A stretch of 64,000 nucleotides of DNA from Chryseobacterium sp. BGARF1. GTDB lineage: Bacteria; Bacteroidota; Bacteroidia; Flavobacteriales; Weeksellaceae. Location of the stretch: contig NZ_LELA01000073.1 of assembly GCF_001677955.1 (NCBI RefSeq), forward strand, positions 83,052 through 147,051, in the 5' to 3' direction. Shown piece by piece: positions 18,094 to 25,405 of the stretch. Position numbers and translations under genes: made by a program. The number at the start of each line of letters is the position of its first letter. The first letter of the stretch is position 1. The notes under the pieces were generated by a model, which saw only the letters and a list, made by a program, of their open reading frames with translations, was not told the origin of the DNA and made no database searches.

Positions 18094-18858
18094 ATGAAAA
18101 TTGCGATCATAGAAGATGAGTTATTGGCGGTTAATTATCTGAAAGACCTTTTAGATAAGCAAACCATCGTGCCTGTTACCGAGATGGTGATTCTTCGTTC
18201 AAAAAAACAGGCGATTGATTTTTTCAGAAATGATTCTGCAGACCTCATCTTTATGGATATTCACCTTGGTGATGGCATGAGTCTCGAAATTTTTGAGCAG
18301 GTAGAGCTTTTTACACCCATTATTTTTATCACCGCTTTTGATGAGTATGCAATGCAGGTTTTCAAACATTTTACCATAGATTATCTCCTTAAACCTTTTG
18401 AAGAAGAAGATCTACATAAAGCTTTGCAAAAATTTATATCGATAAGAGGTAATTTTAATTCAGAACCTATACTGAAGTCTATGTCTGCATTATATAAGTC
18501 TAATGATACTGAAAAGATGAAGCACTTTATAGTAACAGACGGTAATAAAATCAAATCTGTGCCAGAGGAGGATACGGCTTATTTTTTTGCATCCGGGAAA
18601 TATCTTTTTTTAACTACGACAGATAATCATACTTATATTTATGATGATACCATAAAAGATATCATCTATAAATTAACTCCCAAACTATTTTTTAAGATCA
18701 ACCGCAAGTTTATTATTAATAAAATGGCGATTGTTGAAATCATTAAACATTCTAGCCAAAAGATTGAATTAAAACTTTCTCCTGCGCCTGAAATTAATTC
18801 GGATGTATTTGTCAGCAAAAGACAAATTGCAGATTTCTTGAAGTGGATGACAAATTAG
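18094..18858 (+). CDS. LytTR-family response regulator
   Basis: DNA-binding regulator of 254 residues. The receiver domain (1-120) has the acidic pair E7/D8, phospho-acceptor Asp55 (LIFMDIHLGDG), a Thr in ITAFDEYA, and the conserved Lys in DYLLKPFEEED. The LytTR domain follows (about 155-250: FASGKYLFLTT, FFKINRKFIINKM, VFVSKRQIADFLKWM). The frame extends upstream to a TTG at 18049, but that extension overlaps the terminator; ATG at 18094 is preferred. It is the natural partner of the LytS-type kinase at 9065, the two genes flanking the protease and SusCD genes. Confidence 0.92.
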   Translation: MKIAIIEDELLAVNYLKDLLDKQTIVPVTEMVILRSKKQAIDFFRNDSADLIFMDIHLGDGMSLEIFEQVELFTPIIFITAFDEYAMQVFKHFTIDYLLKPFEEEDLHKALQKFISIRGNFNSEPILKSMSALYKSNDTEKMKHFIVTDGNKIKSVPEEDTAYFFASGKYLFLTTTDNHTYIYDDTIKDIIYKLTPKLFFKINRKFIINKMAIVEIIKHSSQKIELKLSPAPEINSDVFVSKRQIADFLKWMTN

Positions 18859-19267
18859 TCTTAAAAGAGGTAGTTTTTTTACGACAACAATATGTAAAAC
18901 CATGATCTGATTTAAAGTTTTACAACATTATTTATATCTACTATTTTATCCGTAATTAGGCTTTTATCCGTGCCAAAAATTGATAATTTTAAATTATAAT
19001 AATTCTTCTAAATTTTTGGTTAAAAAAGCGATTTTCTTAATTTGTTTTTAAAATAAATTAGAATTTTAAGTTTACTAGCGATCAGTTGTTTACGAATTAA
19101 ATGACAAATTACAGTACATCAATTTTCTTTTTTGGTACAGTAATTGGAAGTAAGATAGCACAGCTGAAACCCGCACTGGCAAGTGCATTGGGAAAATGGA
19201 TAAGTTTTTAAGGGTGAATTAATCCCTACACTTATCGTCCTTTTTTAAAAATAAATTAAAATTTTAT
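18859..19267. other. 409-base intergenic region with a possible 36-codon ORF
   Basis: AT-rich region between the response regulator and the OmpA-type gene. A short ORF at 19101-19211 is the only coding candidate. No clear promoter box for the OmpA gene and no clear terminator for the regulator were found; a T-run follows TTAAAAGAGGTAG just after 18858 but without a good stem. Confidence 0.5.
19101..19211 (+). CDS. Possible 36-residue small protein
   Basis: ATG to TAA frame giving a peptide with a hydrophobic N-terminal half (STSIFFFGTVIGSKIA) and an amphipathic C-terminal half (QLKPALASALGKWISF). Codon choice is like that of neighbouring genes and the local GC rises across the frame. No upstream ribosome-binding site is obvious, which is normal in this phylum. 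It could be a genuine membrane-active peptide, a leader peptide, or a gene remnant; there is no recognised family. Confidence 0.3.
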   Translation: MTNYSTSIFFFGTVIGSKIAQLKPALASALGKWISF

Positions 19268-20725
19268 ATGAAATCAAAATTAGCAATTTTGTCGCTTGCG
19301 ATAGCGGTACCCTCGTGTGTCTTTGCACAAGATTCAATTAAGGTAAATGACAACGGAAAATATCCGAATACTTTTTCTTCAGGTTCTGCTAATGTACAGC
19401 CTTTTACCCAATCTGCAAAGAGATTTAATGACTGGTCGATTTCATTCGGAGCAGGAGTTCCATTAATGCAATATGCAGATCTTACATCACTAAAGTTCGG
19501 TGAAGGAGCAGGAAAAAGTTTGGTAGGATACTCTGCTTATTTAAGTGTTGATAAAGCCATTACTCACACATTCGGATTGAAGTTACAATATGACCGCGGA
19601 GAAACTCGTCAAGGCGCTTTCAATACAAGAGATGCAGCACCGGCAAACGCATCTGTAAAAGGGCAGTACGGAGGAAGAACTCAGTATGATGCAATCTCAG
19701 TTTTGGGGGATATCAATTTCTCTAATCTTTTTAGAAGAGTGGATAATACATCTCCATACAGATGGGCATTGCACGGATATGCTGGTGTAGGAACTATAGG
19801 ATATAGAGCTTATTTAAAAGATGAGCAAGGACAACGTTTGGTAACAGAGGTTACGCCAATTAAAGATGGTCTTTCGTTTTTTGCACAGGGTGGTGCTGGA
19901 TTGAAATATAAGCTCAACAGAAGATTGGATTTGGAAGGAAGAGTGATGTATATAGTTACTACAGACGATAGTTTTGATGGTGGAGACAGAGTGGTGAATA
20001 AGATTAAAGATAATAATTCGGATAATTTTATCAATGCTACCCTTGGTCTTTCATTAAAGTTAGGAAAACATGATTCTCACTTGATGTGGCACGATCCTAT
20101 GCAGGAAGTTTATTCCAGAACTGAGGTTTTAGAATCAAAAATTAATGACCTTGAGGCTTGTAAAGCTGGCGATGCAGATAATGATGGTGTTTGTGATGAC
20201 TGGGACAGACAATTAGATACTCCTGCAGGAGCAAGGGTCGACGGATCTGGTGTAGCCCTTGATGTTGATTTAGACGGAGTAATTGATCTATACGACAAAT
20301 GTGTAACGGTTCCGGGGCCTGTAGAAAATAACGGTTGCCCGGTTACAACTCAAGAAACAGGTGTTGTTGCAGAATCTGAAACAAAATTGGATGGAATTGA
20401 GTTTGAACTTAATTCAGATAAAATTTTATCAAACAATACTCCAATCCTTAATAATGCCGTAGGTTATATCAATTCTTCAAATGCTTCTTACACTGTTGTA
20501 GGGGCTACAGATGCAAGAGGAACTGATACATACAATAAAAATCTATCTCAAAAAAGAGCAAATAATGTAAAGCAGTATTTGATCAAAAACGGAGTAGAAT
20601 CAAACAAACTTGATGCACAAGGAAATGGAAAAACAGATTTGAAATATCCTGAGTGTGACCCAGCTTCAAAATGTCCTGAATGGAAAAACAAAGCAAATAG
20701 AAGAGTGTATTTTAAAGCAAAATAA
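19268..20725 (+). CDS. OmpA-family outer membrane protein with calcium-binding thrombospondin-3-like repeats
   Basis: Structural outer membrane protein of 485 residues that links the outer membrane to peptidoglycan. A signal peptide ending near CVFAQ is followed by an eight-strand-like barrel (about 50-265), an acidic hinge with TSP3-like calcium motifs (DADNDGVCDDWD, DVDLDGVIDLYDKC with a conserved CP ending), and a C-terminal OmpA domain (about 375-485) with TDARGTDTYNKNLSQKRAN, the peptidoglycan-binding segment. Two cysteines near the C-terminus (YPECDPASKCPE) suggest a disulfide. It is monocistronic and followed by a terminator. Confidence 0.92.
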   Translation: MKSKLAILSLAIAVPSCVFAQDSIKVNDNGKYPNTFSSGSANVQPFTQSAKRFNDWSISFGAGVPLMQYADLTSLKFGEGAGKSLVGYSAYLSVDKAITHTFGLKLQYDRGETRQGAFNTRDAAPANASVKGQYGGRTQYDAISVLGDINFSNLFRRVDNTSPYRWALHGYAGVGTIGYRAYLKDEQGQRLVTEVTPIKDGLSFFAQGGAGLKYKLNRRLDLEGRVMYIVTTDDSFDGGDRVVNKIKDNNSDNFINATLGLSLKLGKHDSHLMWHDPMQEVYSRTEVLESKINDLEACKAGDADNDGVCDDWDRQLDTPAGARVDGSGVALDVDLDGVIDLYDKCVTVPGPVENNGCPVTTQETGVVAESETKLDGIEFELNSDKILSNNTPILNNAVGYINSSNASYTVVGATDARGTDTYNKNLSQKRANNVKQYLIKNGVESNKLDAQGNGKTDLKYPECDPASKCPEWKNKANRRVYFKAK

Positions 20726-20747
20726 AAATAATAGCTTCTTTTACCAG

Positions 20748-20777
20748 AGACTGTCATATAATGGCAGTCTTTTTTTA
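20748..20777 (+). terminator. Intrinsic terminator after the OmpA-family gene
   Basis: AGACTGTCAT and ATGGCAGTCT pair (one G-U) around a 3-base loop, followed by seven T residues, 23 bases after the stop. Confidence 0.85.
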
Positions 20778-20875
20778 TGGAAACAATTGAAGGCATTACT
20801 TACCATAAAAAATGATATCACTATGTACATTTTTAATTTGAAAGAAATATTTAATCAATAAGTGAATTTTAGTTA

Positions 20876-20883
20876 TAATTTTG
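20876..20883 (+). promoter_or_regulatory. Candidate -7 box for the sigma-54 activator gene
   Basis: TAATTTTG matches TAnnTTTG, 20 bases before the TTG start of the regulator. A weak -33 candidate (TTTA at 20850-20853) lies 22 bases upstream. Confidence 0.4.
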
Positions 20884-20902
20884 AAGCTTATAATTTACAC
20901 GA

Positions 20903-22255
20903 TTGAATACTATTTTAATTATCGACGATGAAGCCAAAATAAGATCGCTTCTGTCACGCATCATCAGTCTTGAAGGGTTTGAAGTTTTCGAAGCCAGTAA
21001 TCTGAAAAGCGGTTTAAAAAAACTTGAAACTTCAGAAATTGACATTGTGATTTGTGATGTGAAACTTCCCGATGGAAATGGTGTGGAATTTTCTCGAACG
21101 GTTAAAGAGAGATTTGCTACCGTTGAAATTATTTTGCTAACGGCATTTGGGAATATTCCCGATGGCGTTCTAGCGATTAAAAATGGTGCTTTCGATTATA
21201 TTACAAAAGGAGACGACAATACCCGAATTCTCCCGTTAATTTATAAAGCATCCGAAAAGGTAGCACTTAATAAGAGGGTTTTGCATCTTGAAAAACAACT
21301 CAATAGAAAACAATCTTTTGACAGCATTATCGGTAAATCATCAATAATTATTTCGACTATTAATTCGGCTCAAAAAGTAGCAGCAACAGATGCAACGGTG
21401 CTTTTAACTGGTGAAACCGGAACCGGAAAAGAAGTTTTTGCTCAGGCAATTCATCATGCAAGCAAGAGAAATAAAAATAATTTTATCGCCATCAACTGTT
21501 CGGCTTTTGGAAAAGATTTGTTGGAAAACGAATTGTTTGGTCACAAAGCAGGTGCTTTTACAGGCGCTTTGAAAGACAGCAAAGGTATTTTTGAGGAAGC
21601 CAACCAGGGAACGGTTTTTCTGGATGAAATAGGTGAAATGCCGTTAGATCTTCAGGCAAAATTATTGCGTGTTTTAGAATCCGGAGAGTTTCTGAAAGTA
21701 GGAGACAGCAAACCTACAAAAACCGATGTAAGAATTATTGCAGCTACCAACAGAAATCTGGAAACTGAAATCGAAAAAGGAAGTTTCCGTGAAGATTTAT
21801 ATTACAGAATCAATATTTTTCAAATAAAGCTTCCTTCATTGCGGGAAAGAGTTGCAGATATTGAATTGCTGGTTAAATTTTTTCTGAAAAGCTTTTCACT
21901 TAAAACAGGGAAAAACATAACTTCGGTTTCTCCCGATTATTTAAAAGCATTAAAAAACCATCCGTGGAAAGGAAATATTCGTGAACTTCGAAATGTCATC
22001 GAACGAAGTGTTATTCTTACAGATTCCCCCGAAATAGGAATAGAAAGTCTTCCAATAGACATTTCGGTATACAGCAGTGATAAAGATTCTCCACAGACAA
22101 AAATAATGTCTGCTTTTTCTATGGCAAGTGCCGAGAAAATGCAGATACAGAAAGTTCTTAATCATACCAAAGGCAATAAAGCCGAAGCAGCCCGATTACT
22201 CGAAATTGGCATTGCAACCTTGTACAGAAAAGTAGAAGAGTATAAAATTTCGTAA
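20903..22255 (+). CDS. NtrC-type sigma-54-dependent response regulator of the kdp locus
   Basis: Transcription activator of 450 residues. Receiver domain (1-118) with DD at 8-9 and phospho-acceptor Asp52 (VICDVKLPDGNG); note KGDD in place of the usual KP after the conserved Lys. The AAA+ domain has Walker A GETGTGKE (170-177), the sigma-54 contact loop GAFTGA (217-222), Walker B FLDEIGEM, and the arginine-bearing SLRERVADIE. A C-terminal Fis-type helix-turn-helix follows (NKAEAARLLEIGIATLYRKV). The start is TTG; no upstream in-frame ATG exists. Position suggests it controls the kdp genes, replacing the OmpR-type KdpE of proteobacteria. Confidence 0.9.
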   Translation: MNTILIIDDEAKIRSLLSRIISLEGFEVFEASNLKSGLKKLETSEIDIVICDVKLPDGNGVEFSRTVKERFATVEIILLTAFGNIPDGVLAIKNGAFDYITKGDDNTRILPLIYKASEKVALNKRVLHLEKQLNRKQSFDSIIGKSSIIISTINSAQKVAATDATVLLTGETGTGKEVFAQAIHHASKRNKNNFIAINCSAFGKDLLENELFGHKAGAFTGALKDSKGIFEEANQGTVFLDEIGEMPLDLQAKLLRVLESGEFLKVGDSKPTKTDVRIIAATNRNLETEIEKGSFREDLYYRINIFQIKLPSLRERVADIELLVKFFLKSFSLKTGKNITSVSPDYLKALKNHPWKGNIRELRNVIERSVILTDSPEIGIESLPIDISVYSSDKDSPQTKIMSAFSMASAEKMQIQKVLNHTKGNKAEAARLLEIGIATLYRKVEEYKIS

Positions 22256-22278
22256 AAAATAGTTCCATTCTGATAACG

Positions 22279-22304
22279 ACCCTATCATTTTGATAGGGTT
22301 TTTT
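22279..22304 (+). terminator. Intrinsic terminator between the sigma-54 activator and the kdp accessory genes
   Basis: Perfect 9-base stem ACCCTATCA / TGATAGGGT with a 3-base loop and a T-run. It separates the regulator transcript from the kdp operon, implying a separate promoter between 22305 and 22415. Confidence 0.9.
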
Positions 22305-22386
22305 GTGTTTTGTAAATTATTGGTTTTGTTTTAATTTATTGTTGTTCAGTCTGTTGTGTTTTTATTTCCATCAAAGGAATAAATCT

Positions 22387-22401
22387 TGGCATAAGTATTC
22401 A
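22387..22401 (+). promoter_or_regulatory. Weak candidate sigma-54 promoter upstream of the kdp operon
   Basis: TGGCATAAGTATTCA resembles the -24/-12 consensus TGGCAC-N5-TTGC: the -24 part matches well but the -12 part reads TTCA, lacking the GC. It lies 14 bases before the first gene of the operon, giving a very short leader. It is listed because a sigma-54 activator is encoded immediately upstream. Confidence 0.25.
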
Positions 22402-22414
22402 AAACAATCTAAAA

Positions 22415-22774
22415 ATGAATCATACAGATGCCGTAAGAGAAATCATAAAATTGATTCCTGAATCTCAGGAAGAGTTTAAAGATTCTTACAAAACAAAAAC
22501 ACCGTTTATGGTAATCAGTGTTTTCACCAAGCAAATCAAAAAACTGATAAAAAATCATGATCAGAAAATTCTGATGAAATCAATCACCAAGATGAATTTG
22601 CTTTACAGCAAAGGAGATCAGGCTTTAAAAAACGCTATCGAAAACATTTTTGTTTACTCTTTAGACAGTCTTACGTTTTGCTGCGAACCCTCATATAAAG
22701 ATTTAATTTTCGCAAAAATGTCACCGACTCTGCAAAACAACTATCTATGTCAGGTTTATAAATCAGGAATTTAA
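22415..22774 (+). CDS. Kdp-associated small protein, paralogue 1 (possibly DUF7674 family)
   Basis: A 119-residue soluble, mostly helical protein. It shares length, architecture and short motifs with the protein at 23076: an acidic or basic N-terminal helix, a central KxxxKINISIKRM / KILMKSITKMN segment, and a shared core (LLYSKGDQALKNAIENIFVY against WIYKNGNSYIRYIIENLFVR). The shared core indicates gene duplication. I believe such proteins are annotated as DUF7674 in flavobacteria, but this is from memory. No catalytic motif is visible. As the first gene of the kdp operon it may be a regulatory or assembly factor. Confidence 0.65.
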   Translation: MNHTDAVREIIKLIPESQEEFKDSYKTKTPFMVISVFTKQIKKLIKNHDQKILMKSITKMNLLYSKGDQALKNAIENIFVYSLDSLTFCCEPSYKDLIFAKMSPTLQNNYLCQVYKSGI

Positions 22775-22836
22775 AAATTTAAAAGATATGACCTGACTAT
22801 TCTGGATGATCTTTAAAAAACAATAAAAATTTAGAT

Positions 22837-22977
22837 ATGAAATCAAAAATCAGAAAAATAGGAGACTGGAAACTTTTAAAGTCTACTCGTGAAAAACATA
22901 ATCTTGAAATCATTACCATCAATATTGCAGTAATCCTTGGAGTTTTTGTGGCCGCTGCGATTTTACAGGTAAACTAA
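22837..22977 (+). CDS. 46-residue single-helix membrane protein of the kdp operon
   Basis: ATG to TAA frame too short for usual gene-calling cut-offs. The N-terminal half is strongly basic (KSKIRKIGDWKLLKSTREKH) and the C-terminal half is one hydrophobic helix (IITINIAVILGVFVAAAILQ), so the topology is likely N-in. It sits in tight order between the two paralogous soluble proteins. The regular spacing to its neighbours and clean codon use support translation. No family is known to me; a role alongside KdpF in complex assembly is speculative. Confidence 0.55.
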   Translation: MKSKIRKIGDWKLLKSTREKHNLEIITINIAVILGVFVAAAILQVN

Positions 22978-22990
22978 AATAAATAAAAAA

Positions 22991-23074
22991 ATGACAACAA
23001 TTATTCTATTAATTACAGCAGTTGTGTTGTTCGTTTTGTTTTACCGTCTCGTTGAATATTTCGACAAAATTTAA
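22991..23074 (+). CDS. 27-residue hydrophobic peptide of the kdp operon (KdpF-like)
   Basis: ATG preceded by an A-rich leader, encoding one transmembrane helix (TTIILLITAVVLFVLFYRLV) with a short tail EYFDKI. Its size and layout resemble KdpF, although a better KdpF candidate lies at 23460. The stop is followed after one base by the ATG of paralogue 2, which implies translational coupling. Confidence 0.5.
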   Translation: MTTIILLITAVVLFVLFYRLVEYFDKI

Positions 23075-23075
23075 A

Positions 23076-23456
23076 ATGTTGAATAAAATAAACAGATTTA
23101 CCGCTGTAGAATATCTGAAAGTATTTTTTCCGGCGGTTCGAAAAGAGATTGTAACGCTTTCTGAGCAAAACAATTTTCCGGGAGTAGTGCAGGTTGCAGT
23201 AGATAATATTAAAGTTCTTACAGAAAAATCAAACGTACAGAAGATTAATATTTCAATTAAAAGAATGTACTGGATTTACAAAAACGGAAATTCCTACATC
23301 AGATACATTATAGAAAATCTTTTTGTACGCTCATTCGGAAATCTTAGAAAAAATCTGAAACCGCAACAATGGAAATTTCTCTATCAGGAAATTCCAAAAG
23401 ATTTTAGAAATGTGTATAGCGAACAAACAAAAAAAGATCAAAACTTAAAATTTTAA
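23076..23456 (+). CDS. Kdp-associated small protein, paralogue 2 (possibly DUF7674 family)
   Basis: A 126-residue soluble helical protein related to the product at 22415 (shared core with IENLFVRS versus IENIFVYS). The frame is open upstream to 23022, but the ATG at 23076, one base after the preceding stop, gives the conserved start MLNKINRFTAVEYLKVF. The C-terminus is rich in lysine (TKKDQNLKF). kdpF follows after 3 bases. Two diverged copies in one operon suggest a hetero-oligomer or separate partners. Function unknown. Confidence 0.65.
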   Translation: MLNKINRFTAVEYLKVFFPAVRKEIVTLSEQNNFPGVVQVAVDNIKVLTEKSNVQKINISIKRMYWIYKNGNSYIRYIIENLFVRSFGNLRKNLKPQQWKFLYQEIPKDFRNVYSEQTKKDQNLKF

Positions 23457-23459
23457 AAA

Positions 23460-23537
23460 ATGACCATTCTATTTATTATTTCAATAGCCATATTCATTTA
23501 TATCTGCTATGTACTTGTAAAACCTGAAAAATTTTAA
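23460..23537 (+). CDS. kdpF: K+-transporting ATPase subunit KdpF
   Basis: A 25-residue peptide with one membrane helix and the C-terminal motif VLVKPEKF, closely matching the YxxxxPEKF ending of known KdpF peptides. KdpF stabilises the KdpABC complex as a lipid-like single helix. It lies upstream of kdpA, the usual KdpF location, although another micro-ORF is placed between them. It falls below normal gene-calling length limits. Confidence 0.8.
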   Translation: MTILFIISIAIFIYICYVLVKPEKF

Positions 23538-23555
23538 AAATAATTTAATAAGCAA

Positions 23556-23675
23556 ATGAACCGCAAGATTATACATCAAATAAAAGAGTGGGGAATTCTG
23601 ATTTTTTGGATCAGCTTCGTTATTGCTTTTTTATACTTGGTGATTTCCGTAAAAGAATTTGCATTAATTCATTAA
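23556..23675 (+). CDS. 39-residue single-helix membrane protein upstream of kdpA
   Basis: ATG to TAA frame ending 7 bases before kdpA. A basic N-terminus (NRKIIHQIKEW) is followed by one hydrophobic helix (ILIFWISFVIAFLYLVI) and a short polar tail. The layout repeats that of the 46-residue protein at 22837 (basic N-terminus, then a helix). Tight packing between kdpF and kdpA supports expression. Function unknown. Confidence 0.55.
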   Translation: MNRKIIHQIKEWGILIFWISFVIAFLYLVISVKEFALIH

Positions 23676-23682
23676 AGAAACT

Positions 23683-25371
23683 ATGAACACTGAAATCTTA
23701 GGCGTTGTAGCGATGTTTTTAATAACATTACTATTAGCGATACCTTTTGGAAAGTATATTTCAAAAGTCTACACAGGAGAAAAAACCTTTCTTGATCCTG
23801 TTTTCAAACCTGTAGAAAGGTTTTTCTATAAAATATCAGGAATTAATCCTGATCATGAAATGAATTGGAAGCAACATTTAGTAGCACTCTTAACCATCAA
23901 TTTCTTATGGTTTTTTATGAGCATGCTGATTTTGATGAATATGAGCTGGCTTCCGCTCAATCCCGACGGAAATCCGGATATGTCGCCGGATCTAGCCTTC
24001 AATACAACAATTTCTTTCTTAGTCAACTGTAATTTGCAGCATTATTCTGGAGAAACAGGAATGAGTTATTTAGGACAGATCTGGTTGATGTTTCTTCAAT
24101 TTGTTTCCGCAGCAACAGGAATGGCGGCCTCAATAGTTATTTTTAAAGCTTTCAGAGAAAGATCCACTACAAAGCTTGGAAATTTTTACGACTTTTTACT
24201 TAAATCTACGACCAGAATTTTACTACCTCTTTCATTTCTAATGGGGGCAGTAATGGTATTTCAGGGAATGCCGATGACTTTCAGCGGAAAAGATAAAATG
24301 ATTACGCTAGAAGGTAAAAATGTAGAGGTTTCTACAGGACCAGTTGCAGCATTTGTTCCTATAAAACATGTTGGAACCAATGGTGGAGGTTTTTTTGGAG
24401 CTAATGGAGCTCATCCTTTAGAAAACCCAACCTACTTTACGAATATGGTTGAAATGTTTGCTCAATTTATCATTCCGATGGCGATGGTTTTTGCATTCGG
24501 ACATTTTATCCGAAGAAAGAAATTTGGATATATGATTTTTGGGGTCATGACCGTAGGATTTCTTTTATTGGCTGTACCAACGGTTATTATGGAGATGAAT
24601 GGTAATCCTGCCATCAGTCAAATGGGAATTGAACAGTCACTCGGTGCAATGGAAGGTAAAGAAATTCGTTTCGGATCGGCAGCTTCAGGTTTTTGGAGTA
24701 TTGTAACTACGGTTATTTCTACAGGATCTATTAATTCAATGCATGACAGCGCAATGCCGCTTTCAGGAATGACCCAAATGCTTGCAATGATGGTCAACGC
24801 TTTCTATGGCGGCGATGGCGCAGGTATTCTGAATATCTTCATCTATATTATTCTTGCAGTTTTTATCAGTGGATTGATGGTTGGTCGTACTCCCGAATTT
24901 ATGGGCAAAAAGATTGAAGCCCGTGAAATGAAAATTGCAATGATTGTAGCATTATTTCATCCATTTTTAATTCTTGTTGGAACTGCAATAGCTACTTATT
25001 TTCCTGAAGTTGGAACTTCTACACTCAATAATCCCGGATTCCATGGTTTCAGCGAAGTATTGTATGAATATACATCTTCTGCAGCCAATAACGGAAGTGG
25101 TTTTGAAGGCTTAGGTGATAATAACCTTTTCTGGAATATTTCTACAGGAATTGTTTTGTTGCTCGGTCGTTTCTTACCGATTATAGGTCCGGTAGCAATT
25201 GCAGGATTATTAGCTCAGAAAAAATATATTCCGGAAGGTGAAGGAACTTTAAAAACAGATACTTCAACATTTGGACTCATGACTTTTGCCGTGATTGCCA
25301 TTATTGCAGCCCTGTCTTTCTTCCCAGCATTGGCTTTAGGACCGATTGCAGAATATTTTTCGATGAAATAA
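23683..25371 (+). CDS. kdpA: K+-transporting ATPase subunit A (channel-like subunit)
   Basis: Potassium-selective subunit of the high-affinity KdpFABC pump in the inner membrane; 562 residues, as usual for the family, with about ten membrane segments. Selectivity-filter-type repeats are visible: [32 protein letters not shown], and [13 protein letters not shown] in the last repeat. No defects were found. It is followed by kdpB after 34 bases. Expressed under potassium limitation in all studied bacteria. Confidence 0.97.
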   Translation: MNTEILGVVAMFLITLLLAIPFGKYISKVYTGEKTFLDPVFKPVERFFYKISGINPDHEMNWKQHLVALLTINFLWFFMSMLILMNMSWLPLNPDGNPDMSPDLAFNTTISFLVNCNLQHYSGETGMSYLGQIWLMFLQFVSAATGMAASIVIFKAFRERSTTKLGNFYDFLLKSTTRILLPLSFLMGAVMVFQGMPMTFSGKDKMITLEGKNVEVSTGPVAAFVPIKHVGTNGGGFFGANGAHPLENPTYFTNMVEMFAQFIIPMAMVFAFGHFIRRKKFGYMIFGVMTVGFLLLAVPTVIMEMNGNPAISQMGIEQSLGAMEGKEIRFGSAASGFWSIVTTVISTGSINSMHDSAMPLSGMTQMLAMMVNAFYGGDGAGILNIFIYIILAVFISGLMVGRTPEFMGKKIEAREMKIAMIVALFHPFLILVGTAIATYFPEVGTSTLNNPGFHGFSEVLYEYTSSAANNGSGFEGLGDNNLFWNISTGIVLLLGRFLPIIGPVAIAGLLAQKKYIPEGEGTLKTDTSTFGLMTFAVIAIIAALSFFPALALGPIAEYFSMK

Positions 25372-25405
25372 AATTCAGATAAAATTTAAAATAACAGAAA
25401 TTAAA

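Noticed and set aside
20655..20861. 68-codon plus-strand frame over the end of the OmpA gene
   Set aside because: It overlaps the OmpA domain in another frame and runs through the terminator; composition is not protein-like.
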